A stretch of DNA of 64,000 bases from Heligmosomoides polygyrus polygyrus (lineage: Eukaryota; Nematoda; Chromadorea; Rhabditida; Heligmosomidae). The translations under genes and the position numbers were made by a program. The stretch lies in contig OX377205.1 of NCBI GenBank assembly GCA_947396885.1, positions 24,787,407-24,851,406 on the forward strand, given 5' to 3'. The notes under the pieces are model-generated. The model was not told the DNA's origin. It made no database searches and saw only the letters and a list, made by a program, of their open reading frames with translations. Every line of letters starts with the position of its first letter. Position 1 is the first letter of the stretch. Shown in pieces: positions 62,471 through 64,000 of the stretch.

Positions 62471-64000
62471 CTATAGGATAAGTGGAGTCACTCATTCAGG
62501 CTACACAACGACATTTCCTAGATTTAAATAAAACAGCTCGCTTGGTACAGCAGCTGAGGCTGTTGAAGAAACTCAAGTAAGGGATCGGAAACGGAAATCA
62601 CCGTATATCCCAGGACAGATCCAAGGTAGCTCCGTATCTGCAGCTACTTTTCTCTGTATCTCTCTCACACTAACTTGCCTACATAGCAGCTAGGGACCTC
62701 TGGTAGCCCATTCAGCCATGAAGCATTCATGCTATGATACTGCATAGCTGAGCTGAATAGCCGGATTACTGAAGTATCTCCGGTTCAGCTCTTTTCATCG
62801 TCTACAATCTTACCAGTATTGGTTCAAAATGATTGTTCTATTTGACAAGACCTCCTATTGGCTTCACCAGGTTCCTAATAAAGTCAGTTTTTAATGCAAG
62901 GCAATAGCGTCAGTTTCTCGGACTGAGACGCCCGATTAAGCTAATGATAAATTCTCGTTGCTCTTTCGTGGAGAACGTGCTTCGCATGAATTCAGTTTTT
63001 CTTTTTCCCCTCTTTTTGTGTTCGAATCGGTCATTAAGAGAGAGAGAGGGAGCATGGCTATACGTCTCCAAATACCGATTTGTAAAGAGGCGTTTGGTCT
63101 CCTGACTTTGAAGCCTTTTCGCCGTAAACGAGCTGCTTCGCTACCAATTGTGATGAAAACAAGACCTTATTGACAGGAACAAGACCAATTGTGATGAAAA
63201 CATTACCTTAACAAGACCTTTGCAAAACTGTCGCTCACGATTTTTGAATCAAAAAATGGATGCTGAAGTAGCTGCCTTTTCCAATTAGGGAGTGGGAACT
63301 CGATAGAGCAGAGGGATTATTCTCTCTAACGAATTTTGGATCGAGTGTGGTCGTCTTTCGCTGTCATATGAAACTTTATGAATCCTGATGGCCTTCTTTT
63401 TTTTGCAATGCGGAGATAAAATTTATTACCTACCGCACGCCGAGAAGCCATAGCGGAAGTTTGCGTAGGGGATTTAGGCTTTCAAAGCTATAAAGGCCAT
63501 TCAATAATCATGCGACATTGTCTGGCCTGCTCTTTCTGTTTCTGTGTGTCTGCTATTCATCATGTTCACCAAACACGTATTTGAGTTGCCTCTAGTTCCT
63601 TCTTGGGAAGAGCCACGTGTCTACTTCCACGGTAGCACGGATTCTTCATCCTCTAGCTTCGAAATTAGAGTGCGCCACCTTTCAAGATTTGTTCTAATAT
63701 TTTTCTTAGTTGAAAAATGTATGATGAATACAAAAAAGTTGATAAAACAATTTATTTATTTATGCATTTTTGTTTTTAAACAATGTGAGATGATGTATTG
63801 CATAAACTTGTCTTAAGCAATACAGAATTATAATAAGACGGTTTTTAAACGCACACGGTCTCAGCACGCGAAAATTGTGGGTGTTTTGAAGGTTTCACTC
63901 TTATGCTATTATCCTAGGTATCCATGATCGACGTTCGGTACTCAAAACTGAAAAGCAGTTACCAACAAGTTAACCGGAATCTTCGAGCAAGGTGCATCGT
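62471..64000. other. Nothing recognised
   Basis: A short GA-rich run at 63037-63052 and plain sequence otherwise. I found no gene, SINE or transposon end down to the window edge. Confidence 0.3.

Noticed and set aside
1..64000. CRISPR arrays, bacterial operons, prophage or integron features
   Set aside because: The sequence is eukaryotic in repeat content. No spaced direct-repeat arrays or compact gene strings were seen.

Overview
This window looks like repeat-rich, intergenic or intronic DNA from a eukaryote, most likely a clade V (strongylid or hookworm-like) nematode. That assignment is an inference from three things: two RTE-type LINE families, many TTAGG-ended mariner elements, and a dominant tRNA-derived SINE. 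It was not checked against a database. I could not support a single intact host gene. Almost every long open frame is a piece of a decayed mobile element.

RTE LINEs. Family 1 ends in a TGATACAG-like tail. It occurs at 1-165 (-), 1378-3301 (+, with target duplication), about 12067-15223 (+, nearly full length), 27430-27720 (-), 28935-29617 (-), 32390-33320 (-, with an internal tandem duplication) and 48740-48850 (-). Family 2 ends in (GAA)n. It occurs at 7791-9025 (-), 20511-22209 (-, with a 5' inversion) and 52486-55628 (-, complete, with a 17-bp target duplication). CR1-like LINEs lie at 16890-19353 and 40165-41035, with bare 3' tails elsewhere. A Penelope-like GIY-YIG fragment lies at 60440-61430.

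DNA transposons. There are mariners at 20102-20510/22222-22300, 34083-34400, 37506-38405, 44018-45188, 49248-51422 (with a second mariner nested at 50299-51213) and 58095-58460. There is also a palindromic family with CACGTCAAATTGGAC ends (11388-11905, 39748-41492, 60297-62069) and small MITEs.

SINEs. About 28 copies or fragments of one roughly 290-bp tRNA-derived SINE are scattered on both strands. Its A and B boxes and its CTTTATCCTTT tail are readable. SINE copies are the usual landing site for the other elements, so a relative insertion order can be read at several loci.

The most interesting pattern is a set of five 4-bp insertions that each turn a TA into TACATA or TATGTA inside otherwise alignable RTE or SINE copies. 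That is the footprint known for Tc1/Tc3-type excision, so a cut-and-paste element appears to have entered and left these repeats. Four of the five broke an RTE reading frame. Next in interest are a twin-primed RTE insertion, a head-to-head fold-back mariner inside a four-layer nest, and an inverted-arm Penelope fragment with a degenerate hammerhead-like motif.
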